A DNA stretch of 64,000 nucleotides, taken from the NCBI RefSeq assembly GCF_901543175.1, contig NZ_LR594040.1, positions 1,426,001 to 1,490,000 on the forward strand, read 5' to 3'. The DNA is from Streptococcus australis. Lineage in GTDB: Bacteria; Bacillota; Bacilli; Lactobacillales; Streptococcaceae. The notes beneath the pieces were generated by a model. The model saw only the letters and a list, made by a program, of their open reading frames with translations. It had not been told where the DNA came from and did no database searches. Within the stretch, counting starts at the first letter, position 1. The number at the start of each line of letters is the position of its first letter. Positions 18,862 to 25,852 of this stretch are shown here, one piece after another. The position numbers and the translations under genes are program-made.

Positions 18862-19232
18862 TTGGCTTCTCCTTTCTCATAATCTCCCTCAAATCGTCTC
18901 TTGATGAACTGAACCACTAGGGCGATGAGGATAATATTGATGACAGCCGCAAAAAAGACAATTAAGACGATGGGCAAGAGATAGGGGGCAATCACGTCAA
19001 ACTTTTCCATGATACCCACTGCTGGCGGCAAAAAGAGAATGGTCATATTGGCCAGCAAGAAATTCCCCACCATATTGACATGTCTGGTCCTCAGCCACTT
19101 GAACTGCAGGGCTAGAAAGAGAATAATCAAACCGATAATACTGCCTGGGATAGGCAGATGAAAGAAACTGGAGATTCCCTCACCGATTAGAGAAATCACA
19201 AAGAGAATCATTAATTGAACATATAACTTCAT
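18858..19232 (-). CDS. lrgA: LrgA/CidA-family holin-like protein
   Basis: 124 residues with four membrane helices and the LrgA motif HLPIPGSIIGL near residue 30, followed by LLANMTILFLPPAVGI. The start at 19232 has CAAGGAGTTTGAG before it. It forms a two-gene operon with lrgB. The intergenic space is shared with the divergent marR gene, but no LytSR-type regulator is nearby. Confidence 0.92.
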   Translation of the reverse strand: MKLYVQLMILFVISLIGEGISSFFHLPIPGSIIGLIILFLALQFKWLRTRHVNMVGNFLLANMTILFLPPAVGIMEKFDVIAPYLLPIVLIVFFAAVINIILIALVVQFIKRRFEGDYEKGEAK

Positions 19233-19316
19233 CTCAAACTCCTTGAAATAGAATTCTTGCATACCAGTTTACTCTTTTTTCAGGAAATTTCAAGGAAATA
19301 CCGAAATTTTTCTTTC

Positions 19317-19345
19317 TTGCAAGGATTAGCTAAAAGTAGTATAAT
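19317..19345 (+). promoter_or_regulatory. marR promoter
   Basis: TTGCAA (19317-19322) and a perfect TATAAT (19340-19345) with a 17-bp spacer. Confidence 0.8.
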
Positions 19346-19346
19346 C

Positions 19347-19360
19347 ATTGCATGCGCAAT
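19347..19360. promoter_or_regulatory. MarR-type operator 1
   Basis: The palindrome ATTGC-ATGC-GCAAT, followed by CAT, begins 2 bp after the marR -10. A near copy lies upstream of the next gene at 19828. Confidence 0.7.
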
Positions 19361-19428
19361 CATCTTGTGTTGCAAAGACAGTCAGTAATGACTTTTCTAC
19401 TCTATACTTCAAAAGAAAGGAGAAAGCA

Positions 19429-19809
19429 ATGACCTATTTGGAAAAGTGGTTTGACTACAACCGCCGTCAAAAGGAAATGGAAGCCTTGTTAGAAGAAACT
19501 ATCGCCCAGCAGAGTGAACAAAGGTTGACCTTGAAAGAGTTTTACCTGCTCTACTATCTGGACCTAGCTGATGAAAAATCTTTACGACAGATTGACCTGC
19601 CAGATAAACTCCATCTCAGCCCAAGCGCTGTTTCTCGAATGGTCGCTCGCTTGGAAGAGAAAAACTGCGGTTTGCTTAGTCGCCGATGTTGCGATCAGGA
19701 TAGACGGGCTAGTTTTATCTGCCTGACTGACGAGGGGCAAACAACCCTGGCTTATCTACAAAAAGCCGTCGAAGAAAGATTGGAAACAAGTCTTGATTTC
19801 ATTTCATAA
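19429..19809 (+). CDS. MarR-family transcriptional regulator
   Basis: 126 residues with the winged helix at about residues 45-105: the recognition helix is LSPSAVSRMVARLEEK and the wing is RRCCDQDRRASFICLTDEG. The adjacent cysteines in CGLLSRRCCD sit at the wing and could be redox sensitive, which would suit control of a thioredoxin gene, although this is inference. The start at 19429 follows AAAGGAGAAAGCA. It is transcribed away from lrgAB and toward trxA. Confidence 0.88.
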   Translation: MTYLEKWFDYNRRQKEMEALLEETIAQQSEQRLTLKEFYLLYYLDLADEKSLRQIDLPDKLHLSPSAVSRMVARLEEKNCGLLSRRCCDQDRRASFICLTDEGQTTLAYLQKAVEERLETSLDFIS

Positions 19810-19827
19810 TCAGATTTTTAAAAAAAG

Positions 19828-19839
19828 TTGCGTGCGCAA
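19828..19839. promoter_or_regulatory. MarR-type operator 2
   Basis: TTGC-GTGC-GCAA followed by TCAT, matching operator 1 at 11 of 12 core positions. It ends 9 bp upstream of the -35 of the next promoter. Confidence 0.65.
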
Positions 19840-19848
19840 TCATTTTTC

Positions 19849-19877
19849 TTGACATTCCTCTTTCCAAGGAGTAAAAT
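19849..19877 (+). promoter_or_regulatory. Promoter of the small protein-trxA unit
   Basis: TTGACA (19849-19854) and TAAAAT (19872-19877) with a 17-bp spacer, about 30 bp before the ATG. Confidence 0.75.
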
Positions 19878-19906
19878 AAAGTCAAGATCGAATAAAGGAG
19901 TTTTAT

Positions 19907-20128
19907 ATGATCGAAATTACCTATCTAGATGCCAGCAAGCAAGAGAGAACCATGACTTTCGAGTCTTATGAAGACTTTGAACGTTCTCAACAAACTTGTC
20001 TTATCGGCGTCGCAGACTACTACACTGTCCAAAAATTAACTTACAATGGTCATGATTTGGACTACCATGGGACTTATGGAGATGTCTTCTTCTATCTCAT
20101 GAAACAAGATTTAAGCCAATATAATTAA
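19907..20128 (+). CDS. Small conserved streptococcal protein (DUF4649-like)
   Basis: 73 residues, soluble and acidic, no membrane segment. MIEITYLDASKQERTMTFES then a YEDFERSQQTC region suggests a compact beta/alpha domain; I associate it from memory with DUF4649, found beside thioredoxin in streptococci, with moderate certainty. The ribosome site is AAAGGAGTTTTAT. It is 14 nt upstream of trxA and probably co-transcribed with it. Function is unknown. Confidence 0.65.
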   Translation: MIEITYLDASKQERTMTFESYEDFERSQQTCLIGVADYYTVQKLTYNGHDLDYHGTYGDVFFYLMKQDLSQYN

Positions 20129-20142
20129 AAAGGAGAAATACA

Positions 20143-20457
20143 ATGGCAAAAGCAATTACAGATGCAACATTTGAACAAGAAACAAAAGACGGTTTGGTCT
20201 TGGTAGACTTCTGGGCAACTTGGTGTGGTCCATGTCGTATGCAAGGTCCAATCTTGGATAAATTATCTGAAGAACTTTCAGAAGATGTCTTGAAAATCGT
20301 TAAAATGGACGTAGATGAAAATCCAAACACAGCTCGTGCATTTGGGATCATGTCTATCCCAACCCTTCTCTTCAAAAAAGACGGCCAAGTGGTGAAACAA
20401 GTTGCTGGAGTACACACTGCAGAACAAATCAAAGCTATCGTTGCTGAATTAAGCTAA
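20143..20457 (+). CDS. trxA: Thioredoxin
   Basis: 104 residues with the active site WATWCGPC near residue 28, the conserved cis-proline in MSIPTLLFKKDG near 73, and the DVDENPNTA segment. It is a cytoplasmic dithiol reductant for ribonucleotide reductase, peroxidases and oxidised proteins. It has AAAGGAGAAATACA before the ATG and a strong terminator after the stop. Confidence 0.97.
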   Translation: MAKAITDATFEQETKDGLVLVDFWATWCGPCRMQGPILDKLSEELSEDVLKIVKMDVDENPNTARAFGIMSIPTLLFKKDGQVVKQVAGVHTAEQIKAIVAELS

Positions 20458-20464
20458 TCAAAGG

Positions 20465-20496
20465 AGAGACCAAATGCATTCATTTGGTCTCTTTTT
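20465..20496 (+). terminator. trxA terminator
   Basis: A 12-bp perfect stem AGAGACCAAATG/CATTTGGTCTCT with a 4-nt loop, then a T run. Confidence 0.9.
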
Positions 20497-20505
20497 TCTT
20501 GCCCT

Positions 20506-20534
20506 TTGCCATTTTTCAAAAAATATGCTAGACT
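20506..20534 (+). promoter_or_regulatory. queC operon promoter
   Basis: TTGCCA (20506-20511) and TAGACT (20529-20534) separated by 17 bp, with an extended TGC. Transcription should start near 20541, just before the riboswitch aptamer. Confidence 0.75.
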
Positions 20535-20548
20535 GTAGGTAGAATATT

Positions 20549-20623
20549 ACGATGTTTGGGACATGCCATCGCTAAAAAAAACCTCTACTTGGTATTTTTT
20601 AGCTCCCCTCAAGGGAGCTTTTT
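20549..20623 (+). promoter_or_regulatory. preQ1-I riboswitch with terminator
   Basis: The aptamer has P1 CGATG/CATCG (20550-20554 with 20567-20571), loop TTT, GGG, and ACATGC with C directly before the 3' P1 strand. The A-rich tail CTAAAAAAAACC can supply CC to pair with GGG, giving the class I H-type pseudoknot. It is followed by a terminator stem AGCTCCC/GGGAGCT (20601-20619) and T run. Placement between the promoter and queC supports ligand-controlled attenuation. Confidence 0.75.
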
Positions 20624-20660
20624 GCGTGCTCTGAACATTTCCCATTTTAGAAGGAGTACT

Positions 20661-21314
20661 ATGAAACGTCAATCAGCCTTGGTCGTCTTTAGCGGCGGTC
20701 AAGATTCCACAACCTGCCTCTTTTGGGCTAAAGAACACTATGAAACAGTCGAAGCTGTCACCTTTGCCTATGGCCAACGCCATCATCTCGAAATTCAAGT
20801 TGCTAGAGAAATCGCTAAGGAACAAGGCATTCGTCATCACATCTTAGATATGTCTCTTCTGGGACAAATCACTGAAAATGCCTTGACCTCTGATTTGGAG
20901 ATTGAGCAAAAAGAGGGAGAGGTTCCCAATACCTTCGTTGATGGTCGCAACCACCTCTTTCTTTCCTTTGCGGCAGTTCTTGCCAAGCAACGAGGCATTA
21001 AAGACATAGTGACAGGTGTCTGCGAGACAGATTTTTCAGGCTACCCTGACTGCCGGGATGTCTTTGTCAAATCTCTCAATGTTACGCTCAACCTTGCCAT
21101 GGATTACAACTTTGTTATCCAAACACCTCTCATGTGGCTAGACAAGGCTGAAACTTGGAAGTTAGCCGACCAACTCGGTGCCTTTGACTATGTTCGTGAA
21201 AAGACCTTGACCTGCTACAATGGGATTATCGGAAGTGGGTGTGGGGATTGTCCAGCCTGCCATCTACGTCAGCATGGTTTAGATGTTTATCTCTCACAGA
21301 AAGGAGAGGGCTAA
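20661..21314 (+). CDS. queC: 7-cyano-7-deazaguanine synthase QueC
   Basis: Converts 7-carboxy-7-deazaguanine to preQ0 with ATP and ammonia. 217 residues, family size. The N-terminal PP-loop is [10 protein letters not shown] near residue 10, and the C-terminal zinc site is the cluster C..GCGDCPAC near residues 188-202. The start follows AGAAGGAGTACT; an earlier in-frame codon would lie inside the riboswitch. First gene of queCDEF. Confidence 0.96.
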   Translation: MKRQSALVVFSGGQDSTTCLFWAKEHYETVEAVTFAYGQRHHLEIQVAREIAKEQGIRHHILDMSLLGQITENALTSDLEIEQKEGEVPNTFVDGRNHLFLSFAAVLAKQRGIKDIVTGVCETDFSGYPDCRDVFVKSLNVTLNLAMDYNFVIQTPLMWLDKAETWKLADQLGAFDYVREKTLTCYNGIIGSGCGDCPACHLRQHGLDVYLSQKGEG

Positions 21315-21757
21315 TGTTTTTTGCACCCAAAGAAATCAAACAGGAAACTGGGGAGTCTCTTGTCTACAATCCTCACAGAACCTTGGTATCAAAAGAGTTC
21401 ACCTTCGATGCTGCCCACCACCTCTTTCACTATGAGGGAAAATGCAAATCCCTGCACGGCCACACTTACCATCTGCAAATCACTGTCAGTGGATTTTTAG
21501 ATGAACGGGGCATGACCTATGACTTTGGAGACATCAAAGCTATCTACAAGGACTACTTAGAGCCCCACTTGGATCATCGCTATCTCAACGAAACTCTACC
21601 CTATATGAACACGACTGCTGAAAACATGGTTTACTGGATTTTCCAAACCATGAGTCAAGAGTTGCCAGACGAGCGCGGTCTCCGTTTGGAATACGTTCGT
21701 CTCTATGAGACTCCGACTGCCTTTGCAGAGTTTAGACGGGAGTGGTTAGATGACTAG
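21314..21757 (+). CDS. queD: 6-carboxy-5,6,7,8-tetrahydropterin synthase QueD
   Basis: 147 residues of the PTPS family. It turns dihydroneopterin triphosphate into 6-carboxytetrahydropterin, the first dedicated step after GTP cyclohydrolase. Zinc-binding histidines are seen in FDAAHHL near residue 35 and LHGHTYHL near 52, and the active-site region is HLDHRYLNE. The ATG overlaps the queC stop (TAATG). Confidence 0.94.
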   Translation: MFFAPKEIKQETGESLVYNPHRTLVSKEFTFDAAHHLFHYEGKCKSLHGHTYHLQITVSGFLDERGMTYDFGDIKAIYKDYLEPHLDHRYLNETLPYMNTTAENMVYWIFQTMSQELPDERGLRLEYVRLYETPTAFAEFRREWLDD

Positions 21758-22466
21758 GGAACGTGTCCTCAAACTACCTGTTCTGGAAATTTTCGGCCCA
21801 ACCTTTCAAGGTGAAGGTCGTGCTATTGGGCAGAAAACCATGTTTGTCCGCACTGCTGGTTGCGACTACCATTGCGACTGGTGCGACTCTGCCTTTACTT
21901 GGGATGGTTCTGAAAAACCAACTCGCATGACGGCCGACGAAGTCATTACTGAGCTGGATAAACTAGGAAGCTACGACTACGTTACCCTATCTGGCGGAAA
22001 TCCTGCTATCCTAGCAGCCAACATGGCTGAACTGGTCACTAAGCTCAAAGAACGTGGAGTCACTCTAGCTGTTGAGACCCAAGGCTCCCGCTGGCAAAAT
22101 TGGTTAAAAGACATTGACCAGGTCACTCTCAGCCCCAAACCTCCTTCCTCCAAGATGGAAGTCAACTTCGAGACCTTAGACTTCATCGTTTCCCAATTGG
22201 ACCGAGACAAAGTCACCTTTAAAATCCCTGTCTTTGATGATGCCGATTTGGCCTTTGCCAAAGACATTCAAGAACGCTACCAACCAGATGTTCTCTTCTT
22301 ATCAGCAGGAAACCCTGAGCCCAAGGCTACGGGTAATATTGTCCAAGACCAACTGGACCGTCTCAAAGAACTTTGGGAACGCATCGCCACTGATGATAGC
22401 TGGGGCAATGTCCGCGTCCTCCCTCAACTGCATACTCTCCTCTACGATAACCAACGTGGTGTTTAA
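21750..22466 (+). CDS. queE: 7-carboxy-7-deazaguanine synthase QueE (radical SAM)
   Basis: 238 residues. The iron-sulfur cluster motif is CDYHCDWC (CxxxCxxC) near residue 38, preceded by PTFQGEGRAIG, the QueE signature. SGGNPA follows as the SAM-binding GGE-like strand. The C-terminus has RVLPQLHTLL. It overlaps queD by 8 nt. It contracts the pterin ring to the deazaguanine. Confidence 0.95.
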   Translation: MTRERVLKLPVLEIFGPTFQGEGRAIGQKTMFVRTAGCDYHCDWCDSAFTWDGSEKPTRMTADEVITELDKLGSYDYVTLSGGNPAILAANMAELVTKLKERGVTLAVETQGSRWQNWLKDIDQVTLSPKPPSSKMEVNFETLDFIVSQLDRDKVTFKIPVFDDADLAFAKDIQERYQPDVLFLSAGNPEPKATGNIVQDQLDRLKELWERIATDDSWGNVRVLPQLHTLLYDNQRGV

Positions 22467-22483
22467 ATTAGAAAGAAAAAATC

Positions 22484-22975
22484 ATGTCACAACAAGAAGA
22501 AATGAAAAACCTAAGCCTACTGGGCAACAAAGAAACCAACTACATTTTTGACTATCAACCAGAAGTCCTCGAATCCTTTGACAATCGTCATGTGGAAAAT
22601 GACTATTTCATCAAATTCAACTGTCCTGAATTTACCTCGCTTTGTCCTATTACGGCTCAACCAGACTTTGCGACCATTTATATTTCCTACATTCCTGACA
22701 AGCTCTGCGTCGAGTCAAAATCCCTCAAACTCTATCTCTTTAGCTATCGAAATCATGGGGATTTTCACGAAAACTGTATCAACACTATCGGGAAAGACTT
22801 GGTCAACTTGCTAGACCCTCGCTATTTAGAAGTATGGGGAAAATTCACTCCACGCGGGGGCATTTCAATCGACCCCTACTACAACTACGGTAGACCTGGA
22901 ACCAAGTATGAAGGCTTAGCAGAACAACGTCTCTTCCAACACGACCTTTATCCAGAGAAAATTGACAACCGCTAA
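22484..22975 (+). CDS. queF: preQ0 reductase QueF
   Basis: NADPH-dependent nitrile reductase producing preQ1, 163 residues, the short (YkvM-type) form. The catalytic Cys and Asp lie in [14 protein letters not shown] near residues 52-62, and the QueF motif [16 protein letters not shown] follows at about residue 77. It ends the operon; its stop is 5 nt from a BOX element. GTP cyclohydrolase (folE), tgt and queA are not in the window. Confidence 0.96.
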   Translation: MSQQEEMKNLSLLGNKETNYIFDYQPEVLESFDNRHVENDYFIKFNCPEFTSLCPITAQPDFATIYISYIPDKLCVESKSLKLYLFSYRNHGDFHENCINTIGKDLVNLLDPRYLEVWGKFTPRGGISIDPYYNYGRPGTKYEGLAEQRLFQHDLYPEKIDNR

Positions 22976-22979
22976 ACTC

Positions 22980-23176
22980 ATACTCAATGAAAATCAAAGA
23001 GCAAACTAGGAAGCTAGCCTCAGGTTGCTCAAAGCACTGCTTTGAGGTTATAGATAAGACTGACGAAGTCAGCTCAAAACACTGTTTTGAGGTTGTGGAT
23101 AGAACTGACGAAGTCAGTAACCATACATACGGCAAGGTGAAGCTGACGTGGTTTGAAGAGATTTTCGAAAAGTATC
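22980..23176. repeat. BOX element c (boxA-boxB-boxB-boxC)
   Basis: A 197-bp copy: boxC end TACTCAATGAAAATC, two 45-bp boxB units (23027-23071 and 23072-23116, each GCTCAAA...GACGAAGTCA), then boxA CATACGGCAAGGTGAAGC and the GATTTTCGAAAAGTAT end. It is the only copy here with full boxB units. Confidence 0.93.
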
Positions 23177-23182
23177 ATACGA

Positions 23183-23220
23183 AAAAGCCCTGTTCCTCAA
23201 GATGAGGAGCAAGGCTTTTT
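23183..23220. terminator. Bidirectional terminator between queF and aqpZ
   Basis: AAAAAGCC and GGCTTTTT flank an inner stem TTCCTC/GAGGA. A T run is available on both strands. Confidence 0.7.
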
Positions 23221-23229
23221 GAGTTTCAA

Positions 23230-23898
23230 TTATTCTTCTGTTCCAAGAAAGTTTTTCGCAACAAGAGCTGCAAGAACACCACCAACGATTGGGGCAAGGA
23301 TGAAAATCCAAACTTGTTGAAGAGCTGCGCCACCTACAAAGACAGCTGGTGCCAAGCTACGAGCTGGGTTAACTGAAAGTCCAGTGATGTTCAATCCCAC
23401 AAGGATCATTGCCATCAAGGACAAACCAATCACCAAACCAGCAATCGCACCATTGCCTTTGCTTGCTGATGTTACAGTCATGATAACCAAGACAAACAAG
23501 AAAGTTGCGATGACTTCAAACAAGAATCCACCAAAGACAGTGACACCGTTTGCCAAGGCATTTTCACCAAGACTAGCAGTTGACATGCCTGAGTTAGACA
23601 AGAGGAAGAATACCGCAGCTGACGCAAGGAAAGCTCCAACTACTTGTCCAAGGATGTAGTTTACAAGCTCAGAAGATGACAAGCGTTTGTTTACAAACAT
23701 AGCGATCGAAACAGCTGGGTTCAAGTGAGCACCTGAAACAGTTCCGATTGAGAAAGCTGCGACTACGATTGCCAAACCAAAGGCAAAAGCAATTCCAAGG
23801 TGTCCAAGACCTTCAACACCATTTCCAAAAACAACAGCTCCTGTTCCGATGAACACAAGCATAAATGTACCGATTAATTCAGCAACAAATTTTTTCAT
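23230..23898 (-). CDS. aqpZ: Aquaporin Z family channel
   Basis: 222 residues with six membrane helices and the two half-helix motifs HLNPAVS near residue 65 and SVNPARS near 178. The narrow ar/R region around the second NPA (NPARSLAPA) favours water over glycerol. The start is chosen after AAAGGAGACTTATC. It stands alone with its own promoter. Confidence 0.93.
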   Translation of the reverse strand: MKKFVAELIGTFMLVFIGTGAVVFGNGVEGLGHLGIAFAFGLAIVVAAFSIGTVSGAHLNPAVSIAMFVNKRLSSSELVNYILGQVVGAFLASAAVFFLLSNSGMSTASLGENALANGVTVFGGFLFEVIATFLFVLVIMTVTSASKGNGAIAGLVIGLSLMAMILVGLNITGLSVNPARSLAPAVFVGGAALQQVWIFILAPIVGGVLAALVAKNFLGTEE

Positions 23899-23929
23899 GA
23901 TAAGTCTCCTTTTTTTCAAACTATGTATT

Positions 23930-23958
23930 AGTCTATCAAAAGAAGGAAAGGGTTTCAA
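23930..23958 (-). promoter_or_regulatory. aqpZ promoter
   Basis: TTGAAA (23953-23958) and TAGACT (23930-23935) with a 17-bp spacer on the minus strand, about 30 bp before the start. Confidence 0.7.
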
Positions 23959-24008
23959 GAAAATTGATTGGAAAGTTTTTTGAAAATCATAAAATGACCG
24001 GCTAATTC

Positions 24009-24800
24009 CTAGTATTGAAAAGATTGAATAGCTTCTTTCAACTCATCTTGTAAAAAGTTTTTCTGATCAAGTTTAACATAGACTTCCAACAGACAGGATC
24101 TGAAGTTGGAAAATTTATGGAAATCATTTGCTTCTTTCAGGGGAAATTCGACTGTTTGCAGCCAAGCAGTGAGGAGAGAGGGTTCGATTTTCCCTCGTAA
24201 GATTGGTTCATAAAACGCTCTGGCTAACCGCCAATCTTCATCATTTGTAAAACGAATCTCAATACGTTTAAAGATTTTCCCAATGATTTCAAATGCTTCG
24301 ACTATATCTGACTTTGGAAAGCTAGGATGACATATAACTTCCGTCAAGAGATCACCCCCATGCGCAAATGCGTGGATCCAACCATACTGATGAGAGTAGC
24401 CCGTCGTCTCTTTTTCCTTTGTAAGATAGTATAAGCCTTGATTTAGCATGGTAGCCCTGATAGGAGAAGGCAACTGCTGGTAATAAAGTGATTTCTTAGC
24501 ACCATCGCAGGACAGTAGATTGGCATAAATAAGTGCCCTAAAAGAACGTTTAAGAGCTGAAACTCCTCTACTATCAATCTCTTTGTATAGACCTTCATCA
24601 GAGGAGACCTCTTCTGAGATAAACTGAAACTGCTCAAGGGAAAACAACTCTTCTTGAATCCCTCTAGCCAAACTCGTAAAAACAAGTTCGTCTCGAATTT
24701 TTGGAGAGGCATCTCCCAAGTGCTCAAGCAACCACTGAATTTCTTCTCGGCTATAGCTTGGTTTTTCTTCTATCACTTTTCTTTGTAATTCTTGATACAT
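24009..24800 (-). CDS. DUF2785 family protein
   Basis: 263 residues, soluble and helical. The segment GYSHQYGWIHAFAHGGDLL near residue 140 is the hallmark I associate with DUF2785, and LRGKIEP lies near 205. No catalytic function is established for the family. The ATG at 24800 follows GAGGTATTGACC. It is 11 nt downstream of the HxlR regulator and probably co-transcribed with it. Confidence 0.75.
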   Translation of the reverse strand: MYQELQRKVIEEKPSYSREEIQWLLEHLGDASPKIRDELVFTSLARGIQEELFSLEQFQFISEEVSSDEGLYKEIDSRGVSALKRSFRALIYANLLSCDGAKKSLYYQQLPSPIRATMLNQGLYYLTKEKETTGYSHQYGWIHAFAHGGDLLTEVICHPSFPKSDIVEAFEIIGKIFKRIEIRFTNDEDWRLARAFYEPILRGKIEPSLLTAWLQTVEFPLKEANDFHKFSNFRSCLLEVYVKLDQKNFLQDELKEAIQSFQY

Positions 24801-24811
24801 GGTCAATACCT

Positions 24812-25144
24812 CTACATTTCTAGTAATTTAATATAATCCAGACCCCATTTCTCGACAGCATCTAAAACAACTCTGAATTCCTGTCCCATTTCGGTTAAGC
24901 TGTACTCAACTCGTGGTGGAACTTCGGCATAGACCTTTCTTTGAACAATCTTATCCTTTTCTAATTGACGGAGATGACGTGTCAAAATAGTTTGAGTAAT
25001 CCCAGGCAATAATCTCTGCAATTCTTTAAATCGTTTGGTACCCGTACTCAACTGATAAATGATTACCAGTGCCCATTTCCCCGTTAAAACCCTCTGCGTT
25101 GTCGCAAATGGACAAATACCATACTCACTCACTTTATTTGTCAT
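24812..25144 (-). CDS. HxlR-family transcriptional regulator
   Basis: 110 residues, a winged helix with the family pattern CPFATTQRVLTGKWALVII at the start, RFKELQRLLPGITQTILTRHL as helix-turn-helix and PPRVEYSLTEMG as the wing. The N-terminal Cys11 is conserved in many HxlR sensors of quinones and aldehydes. It diverges from the SnoaL-like gene across a 32-bp palindrome, its likely operator. Confidence 0.92.
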   Translation of the reverse strand: MTNKVSEYGICPFATTQRVLTGKWALVIIYQLSTGTKRFKELQRLLPGITQTILTRHLRQLEKDKIVQRKVYAEVPPRVEYSLTEMGQEFRVVLDAVEKWGLDYIKLLEM

Positions 25145-25184
25145 AAAATATCTTCTTTCTATTTTTTTTAAAAAATTTATCTTT

Positions 25185-25216
25185 TAGTATCAACAATAGT
25201 ACTAGTTTTGATACTA
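25185..25216. promoter_or_regulatory. 32-bp palindrome, putative HxlR operator
   Basis: TAGTATCAA (25185-25193) and TTGATACTA (25208-25216) are perfect inverted arms, and the centre TAGTACTA is itself palindromic. It lies between divergent genes. Confidence 0.7.
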
Positions 25217-25248
25217 GCTATCGAAAAAGTGTCTACTTGTTTTTTAGA

Positions 25249-25263
25249 TTGTAACTGTTACAA
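25249..25263. promoter_or_regulatory. 15-bp palindrome upstream of the SnoaL-like gene
   Basis: TTGTAAC-T-GTTACAA, perfect arms of 7. It sits about 30 bp before the ATG, close to where the promoter -10 should be, so a second repressor may act here. Confidence 0.45.
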
Positions 25264-25294
25264 TTATATCATAAAAAAGAAATGGAGAATATAT

Positions 25295-25684
25295 ATGTCA
25301 ACAAACTTAGAAATTTTCAATGCTTATAACCAAGCTTTAATTGCTGGTGACTTTCCTGGTGTCTTTGAAACTATGGCAGACGATATTGTCTGGCATCAAC
25401 CTGGTACTCATAGTATATCTGGTACAGTTGTTGGTAAGGACAAGCTAGGAACTCACCTGGCTACATTTGCTGAGAAAACTAATGGAACCTTTAAGGTGAT
25501 AACAAATTGGGTTTCTGATAATAAGGATTTAATCGCAGCCAATGTTACTTTTCTTGGAACACGGGCTGACGGTACTGAACTCAATATGAACGGGATTGAC
25601 CTCTTCCGTATTGAAGACGGAAAAATCAAAGAAGTTTGGCTCTTCTCTTCAGATCAAGCTGAAGAAGATAGCTTTTGGGGATAA
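25295..25684 (+). CDS. SnoaL-like / NTF2-fold protein
   Basis: 129 residues of the NTF2-like cone fold: an N-terminal helix AYNQALIAGDFPGVFETMADD, then IVWHQPGTH and late beta strands ending in GIDLFRIEDGKIKEVWLFSS. Such proteins include ketosteroid-isomerase-like enzymes and small binding proteins; the substrate is unknown. The ATG follows AATGGAGAATATAT. Divergence from an HxlR regulator suggests induction by a reactive electrophile, which is inferred only. Confidence 0.85.
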   Translation: MSTNLEIFNAYNQALIAGDFPGVFETMADDIVWHQPGTHSISGTVVGKDKLGTHLATFAEKTNGTFKVITNWVSDNKDLIAANVTFLGTRADGTELNMNGIDLFRIEDGKIKEVWLFSSDQAEEDSFWG

Positions 25685-25688
25685 TTTA

Positions 25689-25847
25689 AGAGGCCGGGAC
25701 AAAAAAATTTGATTTTAGGAATTCTTTATTATAAATTTTTAAAATTGATAGATTAGAAAAAAAGCGAACAAGACAGTATTCTGAGTGTCAGATAACTCGT
25801 TTTGTTCGCTTTTTATATTTAAGGTTAGACTTTTGTCCCAGACTCTT
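25689..25847. repeat. Nested inverted-repeat element, probable bidirectional terminator
   Basis: Outer arms AAGAGGCCGGGACAAAA and TTTTGTCCCAGACTCTT (about 17 bp, 2 mismatches) enclose an AT-rich stretch and an inner stem AAAAAGCGAACAA/TTGTTCGCTTTTT (25759-25814) with CTGA/TCAG at the tip. It lies between convergent genes. It looks like a mobile repeat (MITE-like) whose inner stem works as a terminator. I cannot name the family. Confidence 0.6.
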
Positions 25848-25852
25848 TTAAT

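Noticed and set aside
23027..23116. Direct repeats as a possible CRISPR array
   Set aside because: Only two adjacent 45-bp units with no spacers; they are boxB modules.
22845..23135. Minus-strand reading frame of about 96 codons across BOX element c
   Set aside because: It consists mostly of repeated BOX DNA plus the antisense of queF, with no ribosome site.
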